A stretch of 33,014 bases of DNA from Comamonadaceae bacterium (GCA_947476015.1 CANJOS010000017.1:1-33014), one strand, 5' to 3'; positions 8,528-17,255 are shown, counted from the first letter of the stretch. The notes: generated by a model not told the origin, from the letters alone. A program made the numbers and translations.

Positions 8528-9400
8528 TCAGGCTGATGCTTCAAGTGCCGCAATGCGCTCTTCAATGGGAGGGTGCGTTGAGAACAACTGCCCAATGCCC
8601 CCCGCAATGCCCATGGCCGCCACACTCTTGGGCAACTCAGCGGTGTGCAGTCCGCCCAAACGAGCCAGTGCATTCATCATGGGCTGCTTGCGGCCCATCA
8701 ACTCAGCAGCACCCGCATCAGCGCGGAATTCACGGTGACGGCTGAACCAGGCCACCACAATGGCCGCAGCGAAGCCCAACACGATATCGAGCACGATGGT
8801 GGTGATCCAGTAGCCCATGCCGGGACCGGTATTTTCTTCGTCGTTTTTGCGCAAGAAGCTGTCTACGGCATATCCGACAACGCGAGACAAGAAAACAACA
8901 AAGGTGTTCATCACGCCTTGAATGAGGGTCATGGTGACCATGTCGCCATTGGCAATGTGAGCAACCTCGTGCGCCAAAACCGCCTCAATTTCTTCGTGCG
9001 TCATGTTTTGCAACAAGCCCGAAGACACCGCCACCAAGGCAGAGTTTTTGAAGGCGCCTGTGGCAAAGGCATTGGGATCGCCCTCAAAAATGCCGACCTC
9101 AGGCATGCCAATGCCGGCTTTTTCCGCCAATTTTTGGACCGTGTCGACCAACCATTTCTCATCGGCATTGCTAGCCTGCGCAATGATCTGAACACCTGAG
9201 CTCCACTTGGCCACCGGCTTGCTGATCAGCAAAGAAATGAAGGCGCCTCCAAAACCCATGATCAGGGCATAGCCCAACAGGGCTGTCAAATCCAAGCCAT
9301 TGGAGGTGAGGAATCGGTTGACGCCCAACAAACTGGCCACCATGCCCAACACCAGCACAACGGCCAAGTTGGTCAAGACAAACAAAATAATGCGTTTCAT
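8528..9400 (-). CDS. htpX: Membrane zinc metalloprotease HtpX
   Basis: This encodes 290 residues, the usual size. HtpX is an M48-family inner-membrane protease that helps remove damaged membrane proteins, partly overlapping FtsH in function. The zinc site is the HEVAH motif (144-148) with a third ligand, Glu224, in the later RHREFRAD segment. Two N-terminal membrane helices (4-26 and 38-60) and two further hydrophobic stretches after the active site (about 155-175 and 195-220) match the family topology. ATG 9400 is chosen because [15 protein letters not shown] is the canonical HtpX N-terminus; an upstream in-frame ATG adds 25 unrelated residues. No clear Shine-Dalgarno sequence precedes it. 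A sigma-32-like promoter lies about 50 bases upstream. Confidence 0.97.
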   Translation of the reverse strand: MKRIILFVLTNLAVVLVLGMVASLLGVNRFLTSNGLDLTALLGYALIMGFGGAFISLLISKPVAKWSSGVQIIAQASNADEKWLVDTVQKLAEKAGIGMPEVGIFEGDPNAFATGAFKNSALVAVSSGLLQNMTHEEIEAVLAHEVAHIANGDMVTMTLIQGVMNTFVVFLSRVVGYAVDSFLRKNDEENTGPGMGYWITTIVLDIVLGFAAAIVVAWFSRHREFRADAGAAELMGRKQPMMNALARLGGLHTAELPKSVAAMGIAGGIGQLFSTHPPIEERIAALEASA

Positions 9401-9450
9401 GAGGAATTTTGATTCACCGCCCAGCGAAGGCCAAGCGCACAACCCGAATG

Positions 9451-9476
9451 TTAGGGGGGACCGCCACAAAATCAAG
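9451..9476 (-). promoter_or_regulatory. Candidate sigma-32 (heat-shock) promoter of htpX
   Basis: On the minus strand a -35-like CTTGAT (9476-9471) and a -10-like CCCCTAA (9457-9451) are separated by 13 bases. The heat-shock consensus is CTTGAA, a 13-15 base spacer, then CCCCAT. Five of six bases match in the -35 element, and the C-run of the -10 element is intact. htpX is a known heat-shock gene in E. coli. Transcription would start about 45 bases before ATG 9400. Confidence 0.5.
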
Positions 9477-9485
9477 TGTGCCCCT

Positions 9486-9513
9486 TTAATTCCTCAAAAT
9501 TGAACGGAATTAA
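9486..9513 (-). repeat. Inverted repeat at the end of the pyrC-DUF3025 unit
   Basis: TTAATTCC (9486-9493) pairs with GGAATTAA (9506-9513). Inside it, TCAA pairs with TTGA, leaving a small bulge. The repeat overlaps the stop of the DUF3025 gene and lies just upstream of the htpX promoter. No U-tract follows on the minus strand, so it may be a weak terminator, an RNA stabiliser or chance. Confidence 0.3.
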
Positions 9514-10292
9514 GCTGTGGGTGCACTTGCCCTCAGAGGACGGAAAACTTGGTCGTCTAGGTAGAAGTCTGGCGATTCATTGGCATCCCACCAAGCAGGA
9601 ATGCCCAGCACGGGCGTGGGCAAAAATGGCTTCTGGGCCAGCTTGTCAACTTGCAGATCTTGCGCCAACCAGGCATCCCATTCACTCAGGGGCAGGCCCA
9701 GTGGCACCCGCCATAAATGCACCGTGATGGCCTTGTAGGGATTGACCAATTTCTCTAATGCCGCGTGTCCGAAAATTTGCACATTCACGTCTTGCCACAA
9801 GACTCTGTGCGTGACAAACGCAGTGTGCCAATGCCGCAGTTGCAAAGCATCCCAAAGCACATCGGGCAATTGAATGAGGCTTGCATTTTCATCAAAAACG
9901 GTGGCCGCATCGCGCACAGAGCCGCGCACTGAACCAACGCCTTGGGCTTTGATGGCCGAAGCCTGAATGTGATTCAACTGTTTTTTCGCCAACGGAAAGT
10001 GCATCCAACACAGGGCGTTGAAAAAGTCATGCAAACCCTCTCGCGTTGGCACACTGTGCGTTTCGTGGATGAAATGCTCGTAGGCTTGTCCTTCTGGCAA
10101 GGCTGATTGCATCGCAAATTGAACAGGGCATCTGACTTGTCCCTTGGGATATTGACGTGACAGCAATGACTCATTGCACGCCTGATACAAGGGCACACCT
10201 TGCACCGCACGCCCACTCAAAGGCTCACCCACTCCACGCCAAGACTGAAACCAAGGCGCGGACCAATCAATTCGGCTTAGCTCACTCGCCAT
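9510..10292 (-). CDS. DUF3025 domain-containing protein
   Basis: This encodes a 260-residue soluble protein spanned by the DUF3025 family, which occurs widely in betaproteobacteria, often beside pyrC. Recognisable family features are the N-terminal [11 protein letters not shown], the central [21 protein letters not shown] block (about residues 86-106), DENASLI (about 134-140) and the C-terminal [10 protein letters not shown]. There is no signal peptide or membrane segment. Conserved His, Asp and Trp residues suggest an enzyme, but the function is unknown and none is proposed. Its ATG overlaps the last 16 bases of pyrC, so the two are co-transcribed and probably translationally coupled. This hints at a shared or housekeeping role. 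Confidence 0.88.
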   Translation of the reverse strand: MASELSRIDWSAPWFQSWRGVGEPLSGRAVQGVPLYQACNESLLSRQYPKGQVRCPVQFAMQSALPEGQAYEHFIHETHSVPTREGLHDFFNALCWMHFPLAKKQLNHIQASAIKAQGVGSVRGSVRDAATVFDENASLIQLPDVLWDALQLRHWHTAFVTHRVLWQDVNVQIFGHAALEKLVNPYKAITVHLWRVPLGLPLSEWDAWLAQDLQVDKLAQKPFLPTPVLGIPAWWDANESPDFYLDDQVFRPLRASAPTA

Positions 10293-11308
10293 GGCAAGGT
10301 TTCGCCCGAGCGCAAGGGTTTCAAATCGGCTTCACCCAATTGAAAACTCTCTGGCGGCGTCCATGATTCACGCTTCAATGTGATGCTGCTGGTATTGCGT
10401 GGCAACCCATAAAAATCTGCGCCATTGAAGCTGGCAAAGGCTTCGAGTTGGTCCAGTTTGCCCACACTGTCAAAGGCTTCGGCATACATTTCCAGCGCGG
10501 CATGTGCGGTATAGCAACCCGCACACCCTGTGGCATGTTCTTTCAAATGCGCTGGATGTGGCGCGCTGTCAGTACCCAAGAAGAAACGCGGGTTGCCTGA
10601 AGTGGCTGCCTTGAGCAAGGCCACACGATGCGTTTCGCGCTTCAACACAGGCAAACAATAGTAGTGAGGCCGAATACCACCGGTAAAAATAGCATTGCGG
10701 TTGTACAGCAAATGGTGCGCTGTGAGTGTGGCGCCCACAAAGCGATCAGCGGACATGACGTAGTCGGCAGCATCTTGGGTGGTGATGTGCTCAAACACAA
10801 TTTTGAGTTCAGGGAAATCACGGCGCAAAGGAATGAGTTGGGTGTCAATGAAGGCAGCCTCTCTGTCGAACAAATCGATGTCGCTGCTGGTGACCTCGCC
10901 ATGCACCAACAAGAGCAAGCCTTCTTTTTGCATGGCCGCCAAGGTGGTGTAGATTTTTTTCAAATCTGTGACGCCTGCATCGCTGTTGGTGGTAGCGCCT
11001 GCAGGGTAAAGCTTGCAGGCCACCACACCGGCGGCTTTGGCTTTCACTATTTCCTCGGGGGGCAAATTGTCGGTGAGGTACAGCGTCATGAGGGGTTCAA
11101 AATCCGTGCCCTTGGGAACAGCTGCCAAGATCCGGGATTTGTAGGCCAGTGCCAATGCGGCGGTGGTCACGGGCGGTTTCAAGTTCGGCATGATGATGGC
11201 ACGCGCAAATTGGGCCGCAGTGTGCGGCACAACGGTTTGAAGTGCTGCGCCATCGCGCACATGCAAATGCCAATCGTCTGGGCGTGTGAGGGTGATGCTT
11301 GAAGTCAT
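10277..11308 (-). CDS. pyrC: Dihydroorotase
   Basis: This encodes a 343-residue class II dihydroorotase, which interconverts carbamoyl aspartate and dihydroorotate in de novo pyrimidine synthesis. The binuclear zinc site is complete: His14 and His16 in WHLHVRDG, Lys99 in [10 protein letters not shown] (the lysine that becomes carboxylated), His136 in VHGEV, His174 in FEHIT and Asp247 in GTDSAPH. Length and motifs match the E. coli-type homodimeric enzyme. It is followed by an overlapping DUF3025 gene. It is preceded on the same strand by the shortened LysR gene, whose stop is 13 bases upstream, so the two may share a transcript. Confidence 0.97.
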   Translation of the reverse strand: MTSSITLTRPDDWHLHVRDGAALQTVVPHTAAQFARAIIMPNLKPPVTTAALALAYKSRILAAVPKGTDFEPLMTLYLTDNLPPEEIVKAKAAGVVACKLYPAGATTNSDAGVTDLKKIYTTLAAMQKEGLLLLVHGEVTSSDIDLFDREAAFIDTQLIPLRRDFPELKIVFEHITTQDAADYVMSADRFVGATLTAHHLLYNRNAIFTGGIRPHYYCLPVLKRETHRVALLKAATSGNPRFFLGTDSAPHPAHLKEHATGCAGCYTAHAALEMYAEAFDSVGKLDQLEAFASFNGADFYGLPRNTSSITLKRESWTPPESFQLGEADLKPLRSGETLPWRVS

Positions 11309-11321
11309 AAATTGGTATCCA

Positions 11322-11633
11322 TCAAGATTTTTGCCATGCGGGGTCGATCAAGGCGTTCAGGTCCTGTTCTGCCAGGCCATGCGTTCTCACCATGTCACGG
11401 GTGTTGTGCAAGGCTTGTAACAGTTCCAAGGCTTGCGAGTAAAGCGCTTCGCCAGCAGGTGTCAGGGTTGTGGGGTAGGAACTGCGGTTGACCAAGTCAG
11501 TGCCCGCCCATGCTTCGAGCGACTGAATGCGCCGGGAAAAAGCCGGCTGCGTGACGTGGCGCAAATGGGCCGACCGGCTGAAACTTCGGGTTTCAGCCAA
11601 GCTCACAAAGTCTTCCAGCCACTTGGTTTCCAT
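11322..11633 (-). CDS. Truncated LysR-type regulator (DNA-binding domain only)
   Basis: This encodes 103 residues. Residues 1-65 are a full LysR winged helix-turn-helix ([19 protein letters not shown], then [15 protein letters not shown]), followed by the linker-helix region to about residue 85. The normal 200-residue effector-binding domain is absent: the frame ends after a short tail ([16 protein letters not shown]) and pyrC follows at once. LysR regulators are usually about 300 residues, so at least 190 residues are missing. The most likely history is a deletion that joined the linker helix to other sequence. It could still bind DNA and dimerise through the linker helix, or it could be a decaying pseudogene. 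The HTH part shows no frameshift or internal stop. Confidence 0.75.
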   Translation of the reverse strand: METKWLEDFVSLAETRSFSRSAHLRHVTQPAFSRRIQSLEAWAGTDLVNRSSYPTTLTPAGEALYSQALELLQALHNTRDMVRTHGLAEQDLNALIDPAWQKS

Positions 11634-11669
11634 GACCGCATTATCCCGCAGTTGGCTAGGCTTGAAGCG

Positions 11670-13514
11670 TCAGACTTGGGCGTTTAATTCCTCTGGGCCG
11701 GCTTCCGTGTTTTGCTGCAAAGCCCACATCTCGGCGTAACGCCCATTGATTTGCAGCAAGTGAGCGTGGTTGCCCCGTTCAATGATGTGCCCTGCCTCCA
11801 TGACCAAAATTTCATGGGCGTCCACCACCGTAGACAAGCGATGGGCAATGACCAAGGTGGTTTTATTTTGAGCGGCACTGGCCAATTCGGCCTGAATGGC
11901 GCGCTCATTGGCGGAGTCAAGTGCGGAGGTGGCCTCATCGAACACCAAGATGGGCGGGTCTTTGAGCAAGGTTCGCGCAATGGCCACGCGCTGCTTTTCA
12001 CCGCCTGAGAGTTTCAGGCCGCGCTCACCCACCGAGGTGGCATAGCCCTTGGGAGTTGAAACAATGAAGTCGTGAATGCGCGCGGCTTTTGCAGCCGTTT
12101 CTATTTCTGCTTGGGTGGCACCTGTAAGGCCGTAGCCAATGTTGTAGGCCACAGTGTCGTTGAACAGCACCGTGTCTTGCGGCACGATGCCCAAAGCTTT
12201 GCGCACACTGTGCTGCGTCACTTGCCGAATGTCTTGTCCATTGATGGTGATTCGACCTTGTTGCACATCGTAAAAGCGAAACATCAAACGCGCCAAGGTG
12301 GACTTGCCAGAACCTGAAGGCCCCACCACGGCCACTGTTTTACCAGAGGGAATTTCAAAACTGATGTTGTGCAAGATGGGCCTGTCGGATTCATAAGCAA
12401 ATGAAACCGATTCAAACTTCAAGTGCGCACTGTGTTGACAATTTAAATTGGGCGCGTTGGGGGCATCGGCCACTTCGCGCTCACGGTCCATGAGCACAAA
12501 CATTTTGTCTAAGTCGGTGAGACTTTGTTTGATTTCACGGTACAGCACGCCTAAAAAATTCAAAGGAATGTAGAGCTGAATCATGAAGGCGTTGATCATG
12601 ACCAAGTCGCCCAAGGTCATGCGCCCTTCCACCACGCCTTGCGTGGCACGCCACAGCATGGCCACCAAGGCCGCCGCAATGATCAATTGCTGACCGGTAT
12701 TCAAAAGCGACAAGGAAGTTTGCGCTTTCAACCTGGCTCTGCGCAAGCGCTCCAAACTTTCGTCATACCGACTGGCTTCATAGGCTTCATTGCCAAAGTA
12801 TTTAACCGTTTCGTAGTTGAGCAGCGAGTCAATGGCTTTGGTATTCGCCGCCGAATCAAACTCATTGGCTTGTTTTCTGAAATGTGTTCGCCATTCGGTA
12901 ATGCGCACAGTGAAGAAAATATAAAAGCCCAAGGCAGCCAATGTGATCCAAGCAAACCAAGCATCAAATTTCACCGCCAAAATACTCAGTACCAATGCCA
13001 CCTCAATCAAGGTGGGTACAATGCTGTAAAGCGAATATGAAATGAGCGATTCAATGCCGCGCACACCGCGCTCAATGTCACGGGTCATGCCGCCCGTTTG
13101 GCGAGCCAAATGAAAACGCAAGCTCAAGGCATGCAAATGCTGAAATGTTTCTAAAGCAATGCTGCGCGCCGCGCCTTGCGTGGCTTTGGCAAAGACCAAC
13201 TCTCTCAATTCTGTGAAGGCAGAGGTCATGAGCCTGAGCGCGCCATACCCCAACAGCAAAGCCACAGGCACCACCAAGACTTGAGTGGGGTCGTTGGGCT
13301 TGAAACTCATGTTGTCGATCAAGTTTTTCAACAAAAGAGGGACACTGACGTTGGCCAACTTGGCACCCACCATGAACAGCAATGCCGCCGTCACGCGCCA
13401 CTTGTAAGTGAGCAAATAGGGCAACAACCTTTTCAGGGTTTGGCCGTCGTTGTCTTTGGAGGAAGAGGGGACTGTGGCTGCAGGAGCAGCCGAGCTTTCA
13501 CCGTGATGGCGCAT
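11670..13514 (-). CDS. Atm1/HMT1-type ABC exporter, fused permease and ATPase
   Basis: This encodes a 614-residue half-transporter that should act as a homodimer in the inner membrane. Residues about 35-330 hold six membrane helices. They include NYETVKYFGNEAYE (233-246), a motif characteristic of the Atm1/HMT1/ABCB7 group, which exports glutathione-linked or sulfur-containing compounds and heavy-metal conjugates. The nucleotide-binding domain has Walker A GPSGSGKST (398-406), the Q-loop near GIVPQDTVLF (442-451), signature LSGGEKQR (502-509), Walker B ILVFDEATSALD (522-533) and the switch His in IAHRLS. All are intact. It follows the thioesterase gene by 27 bases on the same strand. The substrate here is inferred only from the family. 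Confidence 0.92.
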   Translation of the reverse strand: MRHHGESSAAPAATVPSSSKDNDGQTLKRLLPYLLTYKWRVTAALLFMVGAKLANVSVPLLLKNLIDNMSFKPNDPTQVLVVPVALLLGYGALRLMTSAFTELRELVFAKATQGAARSIALETFQHLHALSLRFHLARQTGGMTRDIERGVRGIESLISYSLYSIVPTLIEVALVLSILAVKFDAWFAWITLAALGFYIFFTVRITEWRTHFRKQANEFDSAANTKAIDSLLNYETVKYFGNEAYEASRYDESLERLRRARLKAQTSLSLLNTGQQLIIAAALVAMLWRATQGVVEGRMTLGDLVMINAFMIQLYIPLNFLGVLYREIKQSLTDLDKMFVLMDREREVADAPNAPNLNCQHSAHLKFESVSFAYESDRPILHNISFEIPSGKTVAVVGPSGSGKSTLARLMFRFYDVQQGRITINGQDIRQVTQHSVRKALGIVPQDTVLFNDTVAYNIGYGLTGATQAEIETAAKAARIHDFIVSTPKGYATSVGERGLKLSGGEKQRVAIARTLLKDPPILVFDEATSALDSANERAIQAELASAAQNKTTLVIAHRLSTVVDAHEILVMEAGHIIERGNHAHLLQINGRYAEMWALQQNTEAGPEELNAQV

Positions 13515-13541
13515 GGGTCACAATCTGAGTCAAAATAAAAT

Positions 13542-14033
13542 TTAAGTGGTGAGGTAGGCTGCGGTGCCTGTGCTCAGCAACTTGCCATCGGCCGATCTGA
13601 ATTCCATCCGAGCATTGGCCACCTTGGCGCCCACACGCACGGCTTCTGCGTGAATGACGAACGCATCACCAATGGCGGGACGCAAATAGTCAATGCGCAA
13701 ATCGATGGTGCTGTGGCGAGTGAACAGCTCCAGGCGTTTGGCGGGTGATTGGTCCATGTGCTTGGCTGCCAATCCCGAGAGCACCGCCAAACTGCCCATC
13801 ACATCCAAGGCCGCACTGATCACACCACCATGAATGCGGTGATAGGCAAAATGTCCTACCAACTCGGGCTTCATGCGCAAGTGAGCAATGATGTTGGTGG
13901 GTTGATAACTTTCTACCTTGATGCCCATCCACTGGTTGAACAGAATTTTCTCTTCGTAGATCTCTCGCAGTCCCTCGATGAACTCTGGCTCAAAAACAAC
14001 GTGAGGGGGAATATCGGAGCGCGAAGAGGTCAT
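13542..14033 (-). CDS. PaaI/YigI-type hotdog thioesterase
   Basis: This encodes a 163-residue single hotdog-fold protein. The core carries HGGVISAALDVMGSLAVLSGLA (about residues 69-90), where the His-Gly-Gly turn and the long hotdog helix are typical of PaaI-like acyl-CoA thioesterases. It also has IDLRIDYLRPAIGD (about 111-124). Such enzymes release CoA from acyl- or aryl-CoA thioesters. The gene is downstream of the crotonase and acyl-CoA dehydrogenase genes on the same strand and upstream of the Atm1-type exporter. A CoA housekeeping role in fatty-acid breakdown is therefore plausible, though the actual substrate is not visible. ATG 14033 is taken as the start. Confidence 0.85.
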   Translation of the reverse strand: MTSSRSDIPPHVVFEPEFIEGLREIYEEKILFNQWMGIKVESYQPTNIIAHLRMKPELVGHFAYHRIHGGVISAALDVMGSLAVLSGLAAKHMDQSPAKRLELFTRHSTIDLRIDYLRPAIGDAFVIHAEAVRVGAKVANARMEFRSADGKLLSTGTAAYLTT

Positions 14034-14059
14034 GAAGAAAAAGCCATGTGAAGTTCAGC

Positions 14060-14824
14060 TCAGATTTTAGAGAAGTCAGGCTTGCGTTTTTCCATGAAGG
14101 CACCAAAAGCCTCTTTGGCCGCAGGTTCAGTCAGCATGCGTCGGAAACTTTGACCTTCTTCGCCCATCCGCTCAATCAAAGCCTTGGTTTGACCACCCTT
14201 CATCAAACGTTTGGTTTCAATCAGGGCGGTCAGGGGCTTGGCCGCCAATTTCTTGGCCTGAGCTTGCGCGTAGCCGTTCACTTCAGTGGGCGGCACCACC
14301 CGATTGACCAAGCCAATTTCAAGCGCAGCTTCTGCAAAGAAGGCCTCGCCCAACAGCAAAGCTTCAGCAGCGCGGTGGTAGCCAAACATTTGGGGTGCCA
14401 AAACACTGGACGCAAATTCTGGACACAAACCCAAATTAACGAAAGGCATGGAAAACGCCGCATTGTCGCCGGCATAGACCAAATCGCAATGAAACAGCAA
14501 GGTGGTACCGATGCCCACTGCTGGCCCTGCAACCGCAGCGATCACGGGTTTTTCAAACATGCTGAGGGCCCGCATGAAATGAAACACGGGCGAATCTGCG
14601 GTAGAGGGTGGTTTGTTGAGAAAATCACCAATGTCGTTGCCCGCACTGAAAATGCTTTCGTGACCCTGAATCACCAAGACACGAGTGGCGGGGTCAGCCT
14701 GAGCTTGGTCAATGGCTTGGGCCATGGCGGCGTACATGTCGCCCGTGATGGAATTCTTTTTGTCTAATCGGTTGAAGGTGAGGGTCATCACCCCCGCATC
14801 GAGGTGGGTCAAAATGTCTGACAT
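14060..14824 (-). CDS. Crotonase-fold protein, probable delta3,delta2-enoyl-CoA isomerase
   Basis: This encodes 254 residues of the enoyl-CoA hydratase/isomerase superfamily. The oxyanion-hole and CoA-binding motifs are intact: SAGNDIGDF (60-68) and AVAGPAVGIGT (97-107). However, both glutamates that define true hydratases are replaced. The first position lies in GIGTTLLF and the second in SMPFVNLG. A glutamate (Glu136) is present in LGLCPEFASS, where eukaryotic peroxisomal delta3,delta2-enoyl-CoA isomerases place their catalytic base and E. coli PaaG has an aspartate. The likely role is moving double bonds of unsaturated acyl-CoAs into beta-oxidation. ATG 14824 is chosen because MSDILTHLDAGVMTLTFNR fits the family N-terminus. 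It is on the same strand as the acyl-CoA dehydrogenase gene. Confidence 0.85.
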   Translation of the reverse strand: MSDILTHLDAGVMTLTFNRLDKKNSITGDMYAAMAQAIDQAQADPATRVLVIQGHESIFSAGNDIGDFLNKPPSTADSPVFHFMRALSMFEKPVIAAVAGPAVGIGTTLLFHCDLVYAGDNAAFSMPFVNLGLCPEFASSVLAPQMFGYHRAAEALLLGEAFFAEAALEIGLVNRVVPPTEVNGYAQAQAKKLAAKPLTALIETKRLMKGGQTKALIERMGEEGQSFRRMLTEPAAKEAFGAFMEKRKPDFSKI

Positions 14825-14862
14825 GGACTGGCTTTCTTTGAACAGTTCTGAAAGGGTTTGAA

Positions 14863-15321
14863 TTAAGGAACGCGAACCCAAGTTTGCGTTCGGCCAAAGG
14901 GGCCTATGGAGCCGCGAACTTCTAGTTTGGCGCCATTCTCAATGGGCGTTAAGCGCAGGCCGTAGGTTTTACCATTTTCCGGATCCAAAATCTCGCCGTC
15001 TTCCCACACATTTTTAGAAGCCACTTTTTTGACCCCTCGAATGATTTCCATGCCCACAACAGGCTGATTTTTTCGATCATCGCTGCACTTTTCGCATTTC
15101 ACATTGGGATCGGCATCTTTGCGCAACAACTTTTCAAGCCGGCCTTTGAGCACGCCTTGATGCTCAGTGATCACGACCATGCTTCTTGGTTCACCCGTTT
15201 TATCGTCTACCGAGTGCCATTGACCCAAGGGTGAATTGGCCAGCGAAATGTTGTAGACGCTCAACGAGGCGAGCACCAAAACCAATTTGCGAATCCAATG
15301 AGTGAAGGCTTGCTTGTTCAT
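14863..15321 (-). CDS. DUF2147 domain-containing exported protein
   Basis: This encodes 152 residues: an N-terminal signal peptide (hydrophobic LVLVLASLSVYNISLA, cleavage near residue 28) and one DUF2147 domain, a small lipocalin-like fold. Family features are SPLGQWHSVDDKTGEPRS at the mature N-terminus, a Cys-x2-Cys pair (Cys76, Cys79) followed by DDRKNQPVVGMEI, the NVWEDGEILDPENGKTY block and a terminal GRTQTWVRV strand. The product should be periplasmic. The function is unknown; DUF2147 proteins often sit near lipid or envelope stress genes. It lies between the acyl-CoA dehydrogenase and isomerase genes with gaps of 70 and 38 bases. Confidence 0.9.
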   Translation of the reverse strand: MNKQAFTHWIRKLVLVLASLSVYNISLANSPLGQWHSVDDKTGEPRSMVVITEHQGVLKGRLEKLLRKDADPNVKCEKCSDDRKNQPVVGMEIIRGVKKVASKNVWEDGEILDPENGKTYGLRLTPIENGAKLEVRGSIGPFGRTQTWVRVP

Positions 15322-15391
15322 GAAAATATCCTTGGGTTGATTTCGAACAAAGAACTTAATTGAATGAAAGTTTTGATTGAGGCGCGTGTTT

Positions 15392-17203
15392 TCACGCCAG
15401 CGCCAAATCTGTGTCCATCAACACATCGGCGCCTGAACGTGCGGTGTTCATCAGGCTCAGTGTTTCTGGCAGCAAACGTGCAAAGTAAAAACGCGCTGTT
15501 TGCAATTTGGCTTTGTAGAACGGATCGGGGCGTTGCGCTTCTTCTTCAGCAGCGGCAATTTTGGCCAAGGCCACTTGTGCCATGCGCGCCCAGAAATAGG
15601 CAAACACCAGGTGTCCTGCCACTCGCAAATAATCAACGGAAGCGGCTCCGACTTCATCGGCATTGCCCATCGCCTTCATGCCAATTTCCGTGGTGAACTG
15701 CGTCATTTTTTGTCCCAAATCTGACAGCGGTTTGATGAACTCCGCCATGGCTTCGTTGCCCATCTCTTGCGCCACCAATTTGCCAATTAATTTGCCAAAT
15801 TTTTGCAAGCTGGCGCCTTGATTGCCCAGTACTTTGCGGCCTAGCAAGTCAAGCGACTGAATGCCATTGGTGCCCTCGTAAATCATGTTGATGCGGGCAT
15901 CGCGCACATATTGCTCCATGCCCCATTCCTTGATGTAACCATGGCCACCAAACACTTGTTGGCACAGCGTGGTGGCTTGATAACCGTTGTCAGTGAGGAA
16001 AGCTTTCACAATGGGTGTCAGCAATGCCAAGATTTCTGCAGAGTCTGCGCGAACTTTTTCATCAGGGTGGTTCAACTCTTTGTCGATCAGCAAAGCGCCA
16101 TAGCAAGCCAGCGCACGGCCCCCTTCTGCATAAGCCTTGGCCGTCAGCAACATGCGGCGCACATCGGGGTGTACCAAAATGGGATCGGCGGGTTGCGCAG
16201 GTGCTTTGACCCCCGAAAGGCTGCGCATTTGAATGCGGTCTTTGGCATAAGCCAAGGCATTTTGATACGCCACTTCCGTGAGGCCCAATGATTGGTTGCC
16301 CACACCCAAGCGCGCACCGTTCATCATGACGAACATGGCGGCCAAACCTTTGTTGGGTTGGCCCACCATGGCCCCTGCAGCACCCTCCAGCACCATCTGG
16401 CAAGTGGCGTTGCCATGAATGCCCATTTTGTGTTCCAAGCCGCCACAGTAAATGCTGTTGCGATCGCCCATGGCGCCATCGGTCTTCACATTGAATTTGG
16501 GCACCACAAACAAACTGATGCCTTTGCTGCCCGCAGGGGCATCGGGCAATCTGGCGAGCACCAGGTGCACGATGTTTTCTGCCAAATCGTGCTCGCCTGC
16601 ACTGATGAAAATCTTTTGCCCCGTCAAGCGGTAGGTGCCATCTGCTTGGGGTTCAGCCTTGGTGCGCAACATGCCCAAGTCTGTTCCGCAGTGAGGTTCC
16701 GTCAAACACATGGTGCCTGTCCAAACACCGCTGGTGAGTTTGGGCAAGTAAGTGGCTTTTTGTTCGGCAGAGCCGTGGGCTGACAAACAGGCATGCGCAC
16801 CGTGCGACAAGCCAGGGTACATGGTCCAAGCTTGGTTGGCCGAATTGAGCATTTCAAAAAAGCATTGATTGACCACCAAAGGCAGACCTTGTCCGCCATA
16901 TTCTTCTTCCGCGCTCAATGCAGCCCAGCCGCCTTCAACGTATTGTTCATAGGCGCGTTTGAAACCTGCAGGTGCTGTGACTTCATGGTTTTCTCGGTTG
17001 AGCTTGCATCCCTCATCATCACCCGAGACGTTCAGCGGGAACACCACTTCGGCCGCAAACTTTCCGCCCTCTTCCAACACCGCATTGATGGTTTCGGCAT
17101 CTGTGTGTGCATGCTTAGGCATGGCTTTCAATTCATTTTCTAAATCAAGCAATTCATGCAACACAAATTGAAGATCACGCATGGGGGGGGTGTAACTGGG
17201 CAT
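15392..17203 (-). CDS. Acyl-CoA dehydrogenase with extra C-terminal domain
   Basis: This encodes a 603-residue FAD flavoprotein of the large acyl-CoA dehydrogenase group: an N-terminal extension (1-60), the three-part core, and an additional helical C-terminal domain after about residue 470. Flavin and substrate motifs include MCLTEPHCGTDLG (165-177) and TGQKIFISAGEHDL (194-207). The catalytic glutamate is Glu443 in IYEGTNGIQS. It should oxidise an acyl-CoA to the 2-enoyl-CoA, passing electrons to ETF. The same family includes methylmercaptopropionyl-CoA dehydrogenase (DmdC), so chain-length or thio-substrate specificity is uncertain. A TetR regulator precedes it by 52 bases on the same strand and the isomerase and thioesterase genes follow, arguing for a fatty-acid role. 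Confidence 0.93.
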   Translation of the reverse strand: MPSYTPPMRDLQFVLHELLDLENELKAMPKHAHTDAETINAVLEEGGKFAAEVVFPLNVSGDDEGCKLNRENHEVTAPAGFKRAYEQYVEGGWAALSAEEEYGGQGLPLVVNQCFFEMLNSANQAWTMYPGLSHGAHACLSAHGSAEQKATYLPKLTSGVWTGTMCLTEPHCGTDLGMLRTKAEPQADGTYRLTGQKIFISAGEHDLAENIVHLVLARLPDAPAGSKGISLFVVPKFNVKTDGAMGDRNSIYCGGLEHKMGIHGNATCQMVLEGAAGAMVGQPNKGLAAMFVMMNGARLGVGNQSLGLTEVAYQNALAYAKDRIQMRSLSGVKAPAQPADPILVHPDVRRMLLTAKAYAEGGRALACYGALLIDKELNHPDEKVRADSAEILALLTPIVKAFLTDNGYQATTLCQQVFGGHGYIKEWGMEQYVRDARINMIYEGTNGIQSLDLLGRKVLGNQGASLQKFGKLIGKLVAQEMGNEAMAEFIKPLSDLGQKMTQFTTEIGMKAMGNADEVGAASVDYLRVAGHLVFAYFWARMAQVALAKIAAAEEEAQRPDPFYKAKLQTARFYFARLLPETLSLMNTARSGADVLMDTDLALA

Positions 17204-17255
17204 GGTTGGCTTTCAAAACTAGCAAGTCAATTGGAAGGAAAACTGCGGGTTCGCG

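Noticed and set aside
8032-8745. A 237-codon plus-strand open frame across the EamA transporter and htpX genes
   Set aside because: It is antisense to two well-supported genes, spans their boundary and the htpX terminator, has a His/Gln-rich composition typical of a shadow frame, and resembles no family.
14060-17203. A DMSP demethylation module (DmdC/DmdD)
   Set aside because: The acyl-CoA dehydrogenase is of the right superfamily, but the crotonase lacks the catalytic glutamates of DmdD and no dmdA or dmdB gene is in the window.
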